The notes under the pieces: generated by a model
The model's database searches: none
What the model saw: only the letters and a program-made list of their open reading frames with translations
What the model was told of the DNA's origin: nothing
Made by a program: the position numbers and the translations under genes
Part shown: positions 1-8,528 of the stretch, piece after piece
Numbering within the stretch: position 1 is the first letter of the stretch
Layout: every line of letters begins with the position of its first letter
Origin: Magnetospirillum sulfuroxidans
GTDB lineage: Bacteria; Pseudomonadota; Alphaproteobacteria; Rhodospirillales; Magnetospirillaceae
Assembly (NCBI RefSeq): GCF_018224925.1
Contig: NZ_JAGTUF010000026.1
Location: forward strand, 1-47,126
Reading direction: 5' to 3'
DNA length: 47,126 nt

Positions 1-458
1 CATTCCTGAACCTGTCATCAGAGTCGTCCTCAAGCAAAGTTAACACCTTTGCTCTCCACTCTTTCCGGGCAAGTCCATTTCTTCGCGAGAGCCGAAGTGA
101 GCTTCCAGACGTTTCATCGCCTCTTGCGGGGTGATGTCCACGCTCATGCCCGTTCTCTGTTGTTTAATCTGCCCTGAGGGGATTTCGTCCCGGGTTTCCT
201 GCGCTCATCAGGAACAAAGGAAAACCGCTCAATGGTTTAGTCCAGCACAGATCGTTGTTCTCTGTCAACATTCTGAGCCCGTACCGTTAGGCGGCAGTCA
301 ATAGCTCGCGGAGAATACGGGGCAGAGAGAAGAGAAAATTGGCCGAAATTCTGTCGCCACAAGACTACACGGTCAACAGCTACTGGCCGCGAACGGCGCA
401 GAGCCTTGGGCCTTCGCCCAAGGCTCTATGCGTCAGAGAATCTATTCTTTAGAAGTAG
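1..458. other. Left flank of the island, no convincing complete gene
   Basis: This stretch, together with the bases up to the integrase start at 635, holds no gene I can assign. On the minus strand a 35-codon frame runs from an ATG at 147 to a TAA at 40. A second minus-strand ATG at 16-18 is preceded by a GAGGA Shine-Dalgarno-like motif and runs off the window edge, so a real gene may start there. On the plus strand a 37-codon frame with a TTG start (339-452) is open but unsupported. If the island boundary at 459 is right, this is host sequence that once lay downstream of the tRNA-Ser gene, or part of an older insertion. None of the small frames resembles a family I know. Confidence 0.4.
400..427. 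other. Perfect 12-bp inverted repeat (hairpin)
   Basis: The arms AGAGCCTTGGGC (400-411) and GCCCAAGGCTCT (416-427) are perfectly complementary around a 4-nt loop. Neither side has a clear T-run, so it is not a textbook intrinsic terminator. It lies 32 bp outside the left att copy. On the minus strand it would have been the first strong hairpin downstream of the tRNA-Ser 3' end before the island inserted, so a role in ending tRNA transcription is a reasonable guess. Confidence 0.55.
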
Positions 459-473
459 TGGCGGAGGGAGAGG
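459..473. repeat. Left attachment-site copy (att), 15 bp
   Basis: TGGCGGAGGGAGAGG is identical to 16688-16702, where it forms the CCA end, discriminator, acceptor arm and first T-stem bases of tRNA-Ser. Similarity continues imperfectly for about five more bases (AATCCG against GATTCG). A TTAGAAG word lies just outside both copies at slightly different spacing (3 versus 7 nt). A tRNA 3'-end fragment at the far end of an integrase-bearing segment is the usual mark of a tyrosine-integrase insertion. Confidence 0.8.
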
Positions 474-604
474 AATCCGCTGTTATGATTGCAGAGAACC
501 TTCTGTGGTTGCCACTGTCCTCCATAACAAACTGATTATACGTAATTTTTGCTTCCTGACGTATTCCGACGTCCACCGATATCCGTTAGAATCCTCGTGT
601 CGAT

Positions 605-626
605 TGGGGGTTGGTTTGGGGGTTGG
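605..626 (+). repeat. Putative integrase arm-type site, left (22-bp direct repeat)
   Basis: A 22-bp G/T-rich sequence, itself an internal near-duplication of TGGGGGTTGG spaced by TTT, occurs here and again, identical and in the same orientation, at 16613-16634. It sits immediately upstream of the integrase Shine-Dalgarno (625-630 overlaps its end) and about 130 bp inside the left att copy. Similar G-rich repeats lie upstream of P4-family integrase genes, where they are thought to bind the integrase N-terminal arm domain. Binding here is inferred. Confidence 0.6.
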
Positions 627-634
627 AGGTGATC

Positions 635-1831
635 ATGGCGCGAACGTCGAATAGATTGACGGCGATGACGGTTCAGAAAGCGAAAGAACCGGGGCGCTAC
701 GCCGATGGAGGCGGCCTTTATCTACAGATCGGACCAACAGGGGGGAAAAGCTGGCTGTTCCGCTACACCCGCCAGGGTAAGGCCCGTGAAATGGGGCTGG
801 GAGCCCTGAACGTATTATCCTTGGCAGAGGCAAGGGAGGCCGCTGCATCCGTGCGTCGGACTTTGGCCGCCGGACATGATCCCCTTGACGTGCGGAAAGC
901 CGAGCGACAGCAGCAGGAGACCCAAGCGTCCAACGGAATGACTTTTTCTGAATGCGCTTCCGCCTACATCGAGGCCCACAAATCCGGATGGCGGAACGAA
1001 AAACATGTCGCTCAATGGTCCTCTACCATCAAGACCTACGCAGCCCCCATCTTCGGCACGCTGCCCGTACAGGCGATCAATTTGGAGATGGTTCTGAAGG
1101 TGTTGGAGCCGATTTGGCACACCAAACCAGAAACCGCGGCTCGTTTGCGGGGGCGTATAGAAGCCGTCTTGGACTGGGCGGCGGTTCGGGGGCATCGCTC
1201 CTCCGATAACCCAGCTCGTTGGAAAGGACACCTCGACAAACTGTTACCCCCAAGGTCCAAGGTGCAGAGTGTTCAACACCACCCAGCACTGCCTTACGAG
1301 GAGATCGGCGCCTTTATGTCTGAGCTTCGGCAGCGGGAGGAAGGGGCTGCGCGGGCACTGGAATTCACCATCCTGACGGCTTCCCGGACCAGTGAAGCGT
1401 TAAATGCTCGATGGGATGAGTTCGACCTGAATGCCAAAGTATGGCGTATTCCGGGTAAGCGAATGAAAGCAGGAAAGGATCATCGGATTCCCTTGTCGGA
1501 GGCGGCAATGACCATCCTGACCAGGACGGCCGAAATCAGACAATCCGCCTTTGTGTTCCCCGGCCAGAGGAAAGAACGCCCCTTATCCAACATGGTGTTC
1601 CTCCAGTTACTGAAACGAATGAAGCGACCTGACCTCACAACCCACGGCTTCCGTTCGACCTTCAGGGATTGGGCTGCCGAACGGACAGCCTTTTCCCGCG
1701 AGGTGGCGGAAATGGCGCTCGCCCACACCATTGGCGACAAGGTGGAGGCGGCTTACCGTCGGGGTGACTTATTCGAAAAACGCCGAGAGTTGATGGCCTC
1801 ATGGGCCGATTTCTGCTCTATCGGGGATTGA
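635..1831 (+). CDS. int: P4-type tyrosine site-specific integrase
   Basis: This 398-residue recombinase would catalyse integration and excision of the island at the tRNA-Ser 3' end. Residues 1-90 match the DUF4102 arm-binding domain (ADGGGLYLQI, SWLFRY), followed by a core-binding domain and a C-terminal catalytic domain. The catalytic set is visible: Arg251 (TASRTSEAL), His337-x-x-Arg340 (HGFR), His364 and Tyr374 (AAYRRGD). The frame stays open to an ATG at 611, but I chose 635 because GGAGGT lies 5 nt upstream and P4-type integrases begin with a short MA-R-type leader. It reads into the island from the left att copy. The 233 bp downstream to the methyltransferase holds no gene and probably carries that operon's promoter. 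Confidence 0.95.
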   Translation: MARTSNRLTAMTVQKAKEPGRYADGGGLYLQIGPTGGKSWLFRYTRQGKAREMGLGALNVLSLAEAREAAASVRRTLAAGHDPLDVRKAERQQQETQASNGMTFSECASAYIEAHKSGWRNEKHVAQWSSTIKTYAAPIFGTLPVQAINLEMVLKVLEPIWHTKPETAARLRGRIEAVLDWAAVRGHRSSDNPARWKGHLDKLLPPRSKVQSVQHHPALPYEEIGAFMSELRQREEGAARALEFTILTASRTSEALNARWDEFDLNAKVWRIPGKRMKAGKDHRIPLSEAAMTILTRTAEIRQSAFVFPGQRKERPLSNMVFLQLLKRMKRPDLTTHGFRSTFRDWAAERTAFSREVAEMALAHTIGDKVEAAYRRGDLFEKRRELMASWADFCSIGD

Positions 1832-2064
1832 CGGCACTATCTCCTGGCCACGAACATAACAACCAATGAGGGGTGATATCCCAAATTGGGAACCAATCCT
1901 CAGGTGACATTCCCAAGGGAAAGTGCCATCTTTGCGATGGGATTTTGTAGCTTAAAAAGGTAAGTAACGATGGGCGCCAGCAGGAAGCGTCACGTCCTGG
2001 GTGGCACACGAGTGTCGGCAGTCGGTCTCGACAAAGCATCAGACTTGGCTATCGAGGTGGTCAG

Positions 2065-3318
2065 ATGACCGACCCCAAGACTGGTCAATTGAAAGTGACC
2101 TGCGTTCATCCCGTCATATCGAGCGGTTCCGACGAAACGTCCATTCAATCGGATGTTTCATTGAATGATGCGACATGTGAAGCCCTGCTTGAACGACGCT
2201 GGCCCCAGAACGCGCTTAACTGCGTAGATCTCTTCGCTGGCGCAGGCGGCTTCTCACTTGCAGCGCGAAGAGCTGAGTTGACGGTCAGGTTGGCTGTCGA
2301 ACTCAAAAAACATGCCGCATCAACCTACCGTGACAATCTGTGCAAAGTCGAGCCGAAGCCCTATCTGGCCGAAGGTGACATTCGGGTGCTCGATCCAGTC
2401 ACGCTTTCGAGGGCGGCATTCGCGGATGGGCAGCCCTGCGATCTCATTCTTGGTGGCCCCCCCTGTCAAGGTTTCTCGTCACATCGTTTGAACGACTCCG
2501 GTGTCGGAGATGCCCGCAACGATCTGATCCATATTTACTTCGATTTCGTGCGTGCGTTTTCCCCGGCGGCTTTCCTTATGGAGAACGTTCCTGGCATGCT
2601 CTGGCCACGCCACAAACCGGCGCTCGACCGCTTTTATCGGGAAGGCCGTGAAGCGGGCTATGACGTAAAAGCCGCTGTCGTCCTCGACGCTCGGGATTAT
2701 GGAGTGCCTCAGCGACGCAAGCGCGTGTTCATTTTGGGGTGCCGGCGCGACCTTAACCCTGTCCTGACATGGCCTCCCGCACCGACGCATGGCAGTGAGG
2801 GGAAGCGTCGTGAAAATCCTGCACTTTCGTCCTGGGTGAATTGCAAGGATGTTTTCGGAGCTGCACCGAAAAACGATCCCAACGACACTCACATGTCTCA
2901 TACGGAAGAGCTTGTGCGCACCTTCGAACGGACGCCTCCCAACGGCGGGAGTCGGCACCAGTCGGGACGCACGCTGAAATGCCATGAAAAACACGACGGT
3001 CATAAAGATGTCTATGGTCGTATCAACCCTGATGAGCCGGCCCCGACCATGACGACCGCCTGCATCAATCCCTCAAAAGGACGCTTCGTCCACCCGACCC
3101 TCCACCACGGCATCACCGTCAGGCAGGCCGCACGCATCCAGACTTTCCCAGACGATTTCATCTTCTCCGGCGGTCTGATGGCGGCGGGTGAGCAGGTCGG
3201 GAACGCCGTCCCGGTGGCGTTGGCGCAGCTGCTGATCGAGCACATCAAGCCGATACTTAGTGCCGGTCGGGCACAAGCGGCAGATATCTCACCACCGGCG
3301 AGGCGGGCGAACGGATGA
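2065..3318 (+). CDS. dcm: DNA (cytosine-5-)-methyltransferase
   Basis: This 417-residue enzyme would transfer a methyl group from S-adenosylmethionine to C5 of cytosine in a specific DNA site. The family motifs are in order: motif I VDLFAGAGG (from residue 54), the catalytic PPCQG loop with Cys134, ENV (173-175), QRRKR (216-220), a variable target-recognition stretch around 240-330, then RQAARIQTFP and GNAVP. A GAGGTGG element lies just upstream of the ATG. It is the first gene of a four-gene plus-strand operon and overlaps the next gene by ATGA. The N-terminal 50 residues are an extension before motif I. Pairing with vsr resembles Dcm/Vsr. The recognition sequence cannot be read from the sequence. 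Confidence 0.95.
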   Translation: MTDPKTGQLKVTCVHPVISSGSDETSIQSDVSLNDATCEALLERRWPQNALNCVDLFAGAGGFSLAARRAELTVRLAVELKKHAASTYRDNLCKVEPKPYLAEGDIRVLDPVTLSRAAFADGQPCDLILGGPPCQGFSSHRLNDSGVGDARNDLIHIYFDFVRAFSPAAFLMENVPGMLWPRHKPALDRFYREGREAGYDVKAAVVLDARDYGVPQRRKRVFILGCRRDLNPVLTWPPAPTHGSEGKRRENPALSSWVNCKDVFGAAPKNDPNDTHMSHTEELVRTFERTPPNGGSRHQSGRTLKCHEKHDGHKDVYGRINPDEPAPTMTTACINPSKGRFVHPTLHHGITVRQAARIQTFPDDFIFSGGLMAAGEQVGNAVPVALAQLLIEHIKPILSAGRAQAADISPPARRANG

Positions 3319-6296
3319 TCGGTGCCGCATCATTCCAGACAAAAGCCCGGACCGTCGATCACCTTGGCCGCGAGCAGATCGCGGACTGTCCGACGGCGAT
3401 TTCTGAATTATGGAAGAACGCATTCGACGCCTATGCACGAAGCGTCTCCCTGGACATCTACGACGGTGACGAACCCGTCGCGGTGATCAGTGATGACGGG
3501 CATGGCATGAACCGCGCCGAATTCGAGAATCGCTGGCTTGTCGTCGGTACCGAATCCAAGGCGACAGAAGACCGCACGCCGATTGATGATCGTAACGACC
3601 TGAAGGTCAGACCCAGGCAGGGGCAGAAGGGTATAGGCCGCCTGTCGTGCGCCAATCTCGGGCCGATACTTCTACTTGTTTCCAAACGAAAAACCGCGCC
3701 CTTCGTGGCGGCGATGGTTGACTGGCGACTGTTCGAAAACCCGTTCATCAACTTGGCCGACCTCCGTGTGCCCATTGCCGAGTTTGAGAATAAGGACGCG
3801 CTCCTTACGCTCGTTCCCGGCCTCGTCGCTGAGTTGGCATGCAACATTACCGGTGGCGGTGACGCCGCACGAACGGACCGCCTGCGTGCTGCCTGGGCTG
3901 CCTATGATCATCTTTTCCATGCCGAGAATGAAGCCGGCGTCAGCAACAAGCTTCGCCCCCCTTCCGAGGAAATTCTCGAAGGATTGGCGAAAATCGAGTT
4001 CAAGGAACGGCATCTCGCTCAATGGCCGGTCTGGTCGGATGAGCGGCCACACGGCACGGCGCTGCTGGTCAGCCAAATAAATTACGATCTCCAGGTGGAG
4101 CTCGGCGACGACAAAACTGATTCGTCGGCAATTGAGGCCAGAAAGCGCTTTTTTGAAACACTGTCCAGTTTCGTCGATCCATTTTTTGATCCTGCGGACG
4201 AGCAATCTACTGCCAGCAGACTCGAATTCTCCTATGCCGTCCGGGCATGGAAAGGCGAAGTGCCGCAGACGATCGTAGGTACGGATAAACAATTCGACCG
4301 CCGCCAACTTGATGGCATGGAGCATCTCCTAGCCGGCTCGATTGATCGAGATGGCGTTTTCCGGGGACGGGTCAAAGCATTCGGCCAATGGATTCCGGAA
4401 GAGTGCGTCATTGCACCACCGAAAGACCTTCATATCCCGCGAAGAGCGGATTCCGAAGTCGGCCAACTCGACCTTTACATTGCCTCGATGGAGTTCGAGT
4501 CGATAAATTCGACGCTTCCGCGTCTTGAGTTTCAGCGATTCGAGGAGCTTGCTCGTCTTTACGCGGGTTTTATGATTTTCCGGGATGGCCTGCGGGTATT
4601 ACCTTATGGTCGCACCGATAACGATTTCTTCGAGATCGAATCCCGACGCAGCAAGCACGCTGGCCGAGAGTTCTGGAATCATCGGCAAATGTTCGGACGC
4701 CTCTCGATCACGCGAGCTGCGAACCCAAACCTTAAAGATAAAGCCGGTCGCGAGGGCTTGCTTGACAATCGAGCCGCGAAGACCCTAAAGGGGATCGTCT
4801 CCAATATCCTTAAGCAGTCGGCACGGCGATATTTCGGCTACGATTCGGAAATTCGCCGCACGGTTTTGCCCGGCATTAAGGCGTCTAACAAGGAAGAGCG
4901 TGCGAATGAGGCGCGCAACAAACTCCGGAAGAAGCAACGCAAAGAATTTCGGACGAAACTACAGGTTTTTACTAAAACCCTCCCGCCTTTTGTAAAAGAA
5001 GTCGAAGAATTCGCTCGCACGCTCTCTGTTCGAGATGAGGCGGAAATCGCAGCGACCCAGCAACACCTTGAAGAATATCGGGAAAGGGCCTCCGAATTCC
5101 GATTGCCGGGTGCGCCAACGTCCTTGGGACCGCTGGAGACGCCCTACGCCGATTTCCGAGAGAATATACGTGATCTGAGCGCACTCCTGGGGGCTGCTGC
5201 TGCCGATCTAGAAATACAGATCGAGCGCATCAATCCGAAGAAGCCGCGTGAACTGCTCGAAAAGCAGATCGCACGGAACGCCGCTCAAATTCACCATCGT
5301 ATCCAACAATGGAAGCGGACGATCGACATCCTTCAGAAAAGCGAATTCGAGCGGATCAGGGACGTTGTCGGTCAGCGGAATAAAGTTTTTCACGCCGAAG
5401 CGATACCTGTGGTCGCAAGGTTTGATCGCGGTGAAGTGACCTACTCCGAAGCTGTAAAACTATTGGAGCGGCTGAAAGAAGAGACGGACACCCAAAACGC
5501 AGAGCTCTTCGTTCCCTACATCGGTGCGCTGGAAAGCCTGAAAGAGAGCATTGACCTCGATCATTTGGCTTCGTTCGGTATGGAAGAACTCGGGGACATG
5601 CGGGCCGAACTGGACCGCCTCAATGCGTTAGCGCAACTCGGCATCGCCGTAGAAATCGTCGGCCACGAGTTGCAAGCCTATGACGATATTATCGGTTCCG
5701 CCATTAAACGACTTCCGGAAGAGGTCCGACAAAGCAAGGCCGTCCACGATATCGAGTTCGGCTATGATGGGCTTACCGACCAGCTCCGGTTTCTGTCTCC
5801 GCTGCGACTGGCGGGCCAACGCATCCAACGTTGGATTACCGGCGGCGAGATCGCTGACTACCTAGCTGAGTTTTTCAAGCTGAACCTTTCACGTGCTGAG
5901 ATCATATTTGATGTTGATCCTCGGTTCCGGGCCATGCGAATTTACGACCAACAGTCGCGCCTCTATCCCGTGTTTATCAACCTTATGAACAACAGCATCT
6001 ATTGGGTCGGCACACGCCGTGACGGTGAGCGGCGGATAGCGCTCGCGGTGGTGGGGGATGAAGTCATGGTCTCCGACAACGGCCCCGGTGTCGATGCCGA
6101 AGACATCGACAGCCTGTTCAGTCTGTTTTTCACGAAAAAGGCACATGGGGGACGTGGCGTCGGTCTCTACCTTTCCAAGGCGAACCTTGCGGCAGGGGGG
6201 CATCGTATTCGCTACGTTTCGAAGGGCGAAGGTCTGCCGCTGCCGGGGGCGAACTTCGCTATTACGTTCCGGGGGGCTGAGTTCGATGTCGGGTGA
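3315..6296 (+). CDS. Dual-GHKL protein: MutL/Hsp90-type ATPase plus histidine kinase core
   Basis: This 993-residue cytoplasmic protein has two ATP-binding GHKL modules. The N-terminal one shows an N-box ELWKNAFDAY (31-40), a DDGHGM box (60-65) and a glycine lid GQKGIGRLS (103-111), as in MutL, Hsp90 and MORC ATPases. A charged, coiled-coil-prone middle follows (about 515-760). The C-terminus is kinase-like: an H-box GHELQ with candidate phospho-His784, an N-box NLMNN (889-893), DNGPGVD (from 921), an F-box FSLFFTKK and GGRGVGLYLSK (from 945). No membrane segment is visible, so the signal is probably intracellular. It overlaps the methyltransferase (ATGA) and the receiver gene (11 bp). GHKL ATPases are known partners in restriction-like operons. 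The fused kinase half and the phosphorelay are my inference. Confidence 0.88.
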   Translation: MIGAASFQTKARTVDHLGREQIADCPTAISELWKNAFDAYARSVSLDIYDGDEPVAVISDDGHGMNRAEFENRWLVVGTESKATEDRTPIDDRNDLKVRPRQGQKGIGRLSCANLGPILLLVSKRKTAPFVAAMVDWRLFENPFINLADLRVPIAEFENKDALLTLVPGLVAELACNITGGGDAARTDRLRAAWAAYDHLFHAENEAGVSNKLRPPSEEILEGLAKIEFKERHLAQWPVWSDERPHGTALLVSQINYDLQVELGDDKTDSSAIEARKRFFETLSSFVDPFFDPADEQSTASRLEFSYAVRAWKGEVPQTIVGTDKQFDRRQLDGMEHLLAGSIDRDGVFRGRVKAFGQWIPEECVIAPPKDLHIPRRADSEVGQLDLYIASMEFESINSTLPRLEFQRFEELARLYAGFMIFRDGLRVLPYGRTDNDFFEIESRRSKHAGREFWNHRQMFGRLSITRAANPNLKDKAGREGLLDNRAAKTLKGIVSNILKQSARRYFGYDSEIRRTVLPGIKASNKEERANEARNKLRKKQRKEFRTKLQVFTKTLPPFVKEVEEFARTLSVRDEAEIAATQQHLEEYRERASEFRLPGAPTSLGPLETPYADFRENIRDLSALLGAAAADLEIQIERINPKKPRELLEKQIARNAAQIHHRIQQWKRTIDILQKSEFERIRDVVGQRNKVFHAEAIPVVARFDRGEVTYSEAVKLLERLKEETDTQNAELFVPYIGALESLKESIDLDHLASFGMEELGDMRAELDRLNALAQLGIAVEIVGHELQAYDDIIGSAIKRLPEEVRQSKAVHDIEFGYDGLTDQLRFLSPLRLAGQRIQRWITGGEIADYLAEFFKLNLSRAEIIFDVDPRFRAMRIYDQQSRLYPVFINLMNNSIYWVGTRRDGERRIALAVVGDEVMVSDNGPGVDAEDIDSLFSLFFTKKAHGGRGVGLYLSKANLAAGGHRIRYVSKGEGLPLPGANFAITFRGAEFDVG

Positions 6297-8055
6297 GCAT
6301 TATTCGGCGTTCATCAAAGAGGCATTCATCGATCCGATCCGGTCGGTCCTGATCGTCGATGACGACTACCCGACCTTTGACGAAGTGCTTGACGCGCAAC
6401 TGAGTTCCTCCCAAGGCGGTGCAAAACCGAGCGCAAAAGCGTGGTCGAAGAACCCTGAGCGTATCAAGAAGGTGATCGCCCGTTTCCGCGATCCGAAACA
6501 CCCCTTGCTGGTCGATATTCACGACGGTACGAACGTCCCGGCAGGTGCCGAGAGCAAGATCGCCGCACATCTGCACCAGTCGGACCTTCTCGTCCTCGAT
6601 TACCAGCTCGATAAGTCGAAGCCCAATGACGGTTCGATGGCGTTCGAGATCATCCGAAGCTTGATGCGCAACGATCATTTCAATCTGGTAGCAGTGCATA
6701 CGAGCGAGGATATCGATCAGGTTTTCCGGAATACTCTGATTGCCGCGCTCCCTCCTAGCGGGTGCGTGCAGGCCGATGCAGATGCTGTGAAGGCGAATGA
6801 GCTGCTTGCCGAGTGTGAAGACACGATTGAAGGCAGCTATGATCGTATTCGAGCGAGCATCGATGTCGATGCCTATCTCTTTGCGCGTCAGAATCCGGAC
6901 AAATACATGCGGGCGATAGGTAAAGGGCAAGCGCCCTTCACCGCTTTTAAAGATGCATGTGATGCGCTTGAATGGCCCAATCCTGATCGGAAGATCGTGG
7001 TCGCATACCTCCTTGCCGAGGTCGAGAGCCGACTGATGCCGCGCATGAACCCGAATCCGGCACCTGGCCTCGTCTGGAGTGATGGGCCTGTGAAATACAT
7101 AAAGTCGGACTCTGTGTTTGTATCTTTCTCGGCCAAGGGTGATGAAGGCAACCTACTTGAGGACCTCCTTCTGGCGCTGAGCACATGGTGTCCACGCCCT
7201 TCTCGCCTCTTTCTGGCGAAGCTTCGCGCCGAAATGGATGAATATGGCGCGATAGCGCAGGGTGCGGCGCTCGAGAGTCGCTTCGCGCTTGCTCACTGGT
7301 ACCGGCGCCTCCTCAGCTCCGAGGGAAGCGAGCGCCAGTGGTATATCGACGACAGCGTTGCCCGTCACTCAGAGCAACTGATGAACGGCATCCTTCCACG
7401 TGTGGCAGCCTTTGCGAAACGCCTCGTTGAGACCGAGGCAAAGCTTGCTTCGGCGGACGAGACCACCAAGGCGCATTTCGGCGTCGATTTCCAGAAACTC
7501 GACGAAATGTTGCGGGCAGAGCGCGAGCATAATGCCCTCGTCAGTACCACGACACCCACAGGTTGGCACCTGACGACCGGGCACGTTTTCGAGGTCGAGA
7601 ATAAAATCTGGGTGTGCGTCTCTCCCGCATGCGACATGGTGCCGGGCCAACTTTCATCCTCACGCCGTGAAGCCTTTGGCGAGCGATTGCCTTTCATGGC
7701 TGTTTGCCTCACAGAAACGAAGAAAGGTAAGATTCTTGATGCCCAATCGAATCGTTACCTCTTCCTCCCGCTCAATGGGACGGTGACAAGCTTCTGTTTC
7801 AATGATCCCAGCGATGATGCGTCCGCTCCGGTCTGGCACACGCTGTATGCAGAAAAAAGGGGCGTATTTGAGGCTGACGGGCTCGGCTTCACGGTCTGCA
7901 TGACGGAGTGCGATGGCGATGCCCTTGTGCAGAAAAATCGCCCGGCCCGCGTCGTCGCACAACTGAGGTACGAGTACGCGCTGAACTTCGTCCAGAAACT
8001 CGGAGGGTCTATGACGCGCATCGGGCTGGATTTTGTCGGTCGCAAGGAAAAATAG
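6286..8055 (+). CDS. Atypical receiver-domain protein with long uncharacterised C-terminus
   Basis: This 589-residue protein begins with a receiver-like fold: VLIVDDD (acid pocket, Asp25-27), LLVLDYQL with candidate phospho-acceptor Asp105, and a switch position AVHTSED (Thr139). The roughly 75 residues between the first strand and Asp105 exceed the usual spacing, so the domain is elongated. The remaining 400 residues match no family I recognise; they include a helical stretch around 380-430 and a conserved-looking CVSPACDMVPG segment. The frame stays open upstream, but ATG 6286, overlapping the kinase gene by 11 bp, gives a start just before the receiver. It is the obvious partner of the upstream histidine kinase. 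Whether its C-terminus is an effector, an adaptor or a DNA-binding region is unknown. Confidence 0.85.
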   Translation: MSGEHYSAFIKEAFIDPIRSVLIVDDDYPTFDEVLDAQLSSSQGGAKPSAKAWSKNPERIKKVIARFRDPKHPLLVDIHDGTNVPAGAESKIAAHLHQSDLLVLDYQLDKSKPNDGSMAFEIIRSLMRNDHFNLVAVHTSEDIDQVFRNTLIAALPPSGCVQADADAVKANELLAECEDTIEGSYDRIRASIDVDAYLFARQNPDKYMRAIGKGQAPFTAFKDACDALEWPNPDRKIVVAYLLAEVESRLMPRMNPNPAPGLVWSDGPVKYIKSDSVFVSFSAKGDEGNLLEDLLLALSTWCPRPSRLFLAKLRAEMDEYGAIAQGAALESRFALAHWYRRLLSSEGSERQWYIDDSVARHSEQLMNGILPRVAAFAKRLVETEAKLASADETTKAHFGVDFQKLDEMLRAEREHNALVSTTTPTGWHLTTGHVFEVENKIWVCVSPACDMVPGQLSSSRREAFGERLPFMAVCLTETKKGKILDAQSNRYLFLPLNGTVTSFCFNDPSDDASAPVWHTLYAEKRGVFEADGLGFTVCMTECDGDALVQKNRPARVVAQLRYEYALNFVQKLGGSMTRIGLDFVGRKEK

Positions 8056-8060
8056 CGATA

Positions 8061-8528
8061 GTGGGGTCGGACTTTTCCGCTGTGTCAGAAACTCGAAGCC
8101 GCAATATGAGTGCGGTGCGAGGCAAGAACACGGAACCTGAGATGAGGGTACGGCGTCTCCTCCACGCCAAAGGATATCGATTCCGGCTGCACCGCAGTGA
8201 TCTGCCCGGCACACCCGACATCGTTCTCCCTCGCCACCGTACCGTGATTTTCGTCCACGGTTGCTTTTGGCACCGCCATACAGGCTGCAAAAGGGCCACA
8301 ACGCCCAAGACACGCGTCGCGTTCTGGACGGAAAAATTCGAGCGCAATGTCGCACGTGACCGACTGAAGGAAACCGCTCTCCGCGAAATGGGGTGGCAGG
8401 TAATCGTGGTGTGGGAATGCGAGACCAAGGCGACCGAAATACTCGCTGCGAAATTGGTTGCAGCCCTTACAAACAGCTCTTACCCATCAGAATCCGGTAC
8501 GTCTGAGGTTGACCATCGTGGGGAGTAA
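8061..8528 (+). CDS. vsr: Very short patch repair (Vsr) endonuclease
   Basis: Vsr nicks DNA 5' of the T in T:G mismatches that arise when 5-methylcytosine deaminates. Family signatures are clear: RGKNTEPE near the N-terminus, GTPDIVLP with catalytic Asp53, and FVHGCFWHRH followed by a Cys for the His/Cys catalytic and zinc residues. WEC near the C-terminus supplies the remaining zinc ligand. I chose GTG 8061 because AAGGA lies upstream and it follows the receiver stop by 5 nt; the in-frame ATG at 8106 would cut into the conserved N-terminus. The protein is 155 residues. Its last 49 bp overlap the convergent HNH gene. In methyltransferase operons it usually protects methylated sites, but a nuclease role in the system is possible. 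Confidence 0.95.
   Translation: MGSDFSAVSETRSRNMSAVRGKNTEPEMRVRRLLHAKGYRFRLHRSDLPGTPDIVLPRHRTVIFVHGCFWHRHTGCKRATTPKTRVAFWTEKFERNVARDRLKETALREMGWQVIVVWECETKATEILAAKLVAALTNSSYPSESGTSEVDHRGE

Noticed and set aside
400-427. Intrinsic terminator
   Set aside because: The hairpin is strong, but no T-run follows on either strand, so only the inverted repeat is claimed.
406-654. 82-residue plus-strand frame over the left att site and integrase leader
   Set aside because: It overlaps the att repeat, the arm-like repeat and the integrase Shine-Dalgarno, has no recognisable product and looks like a chance frame.
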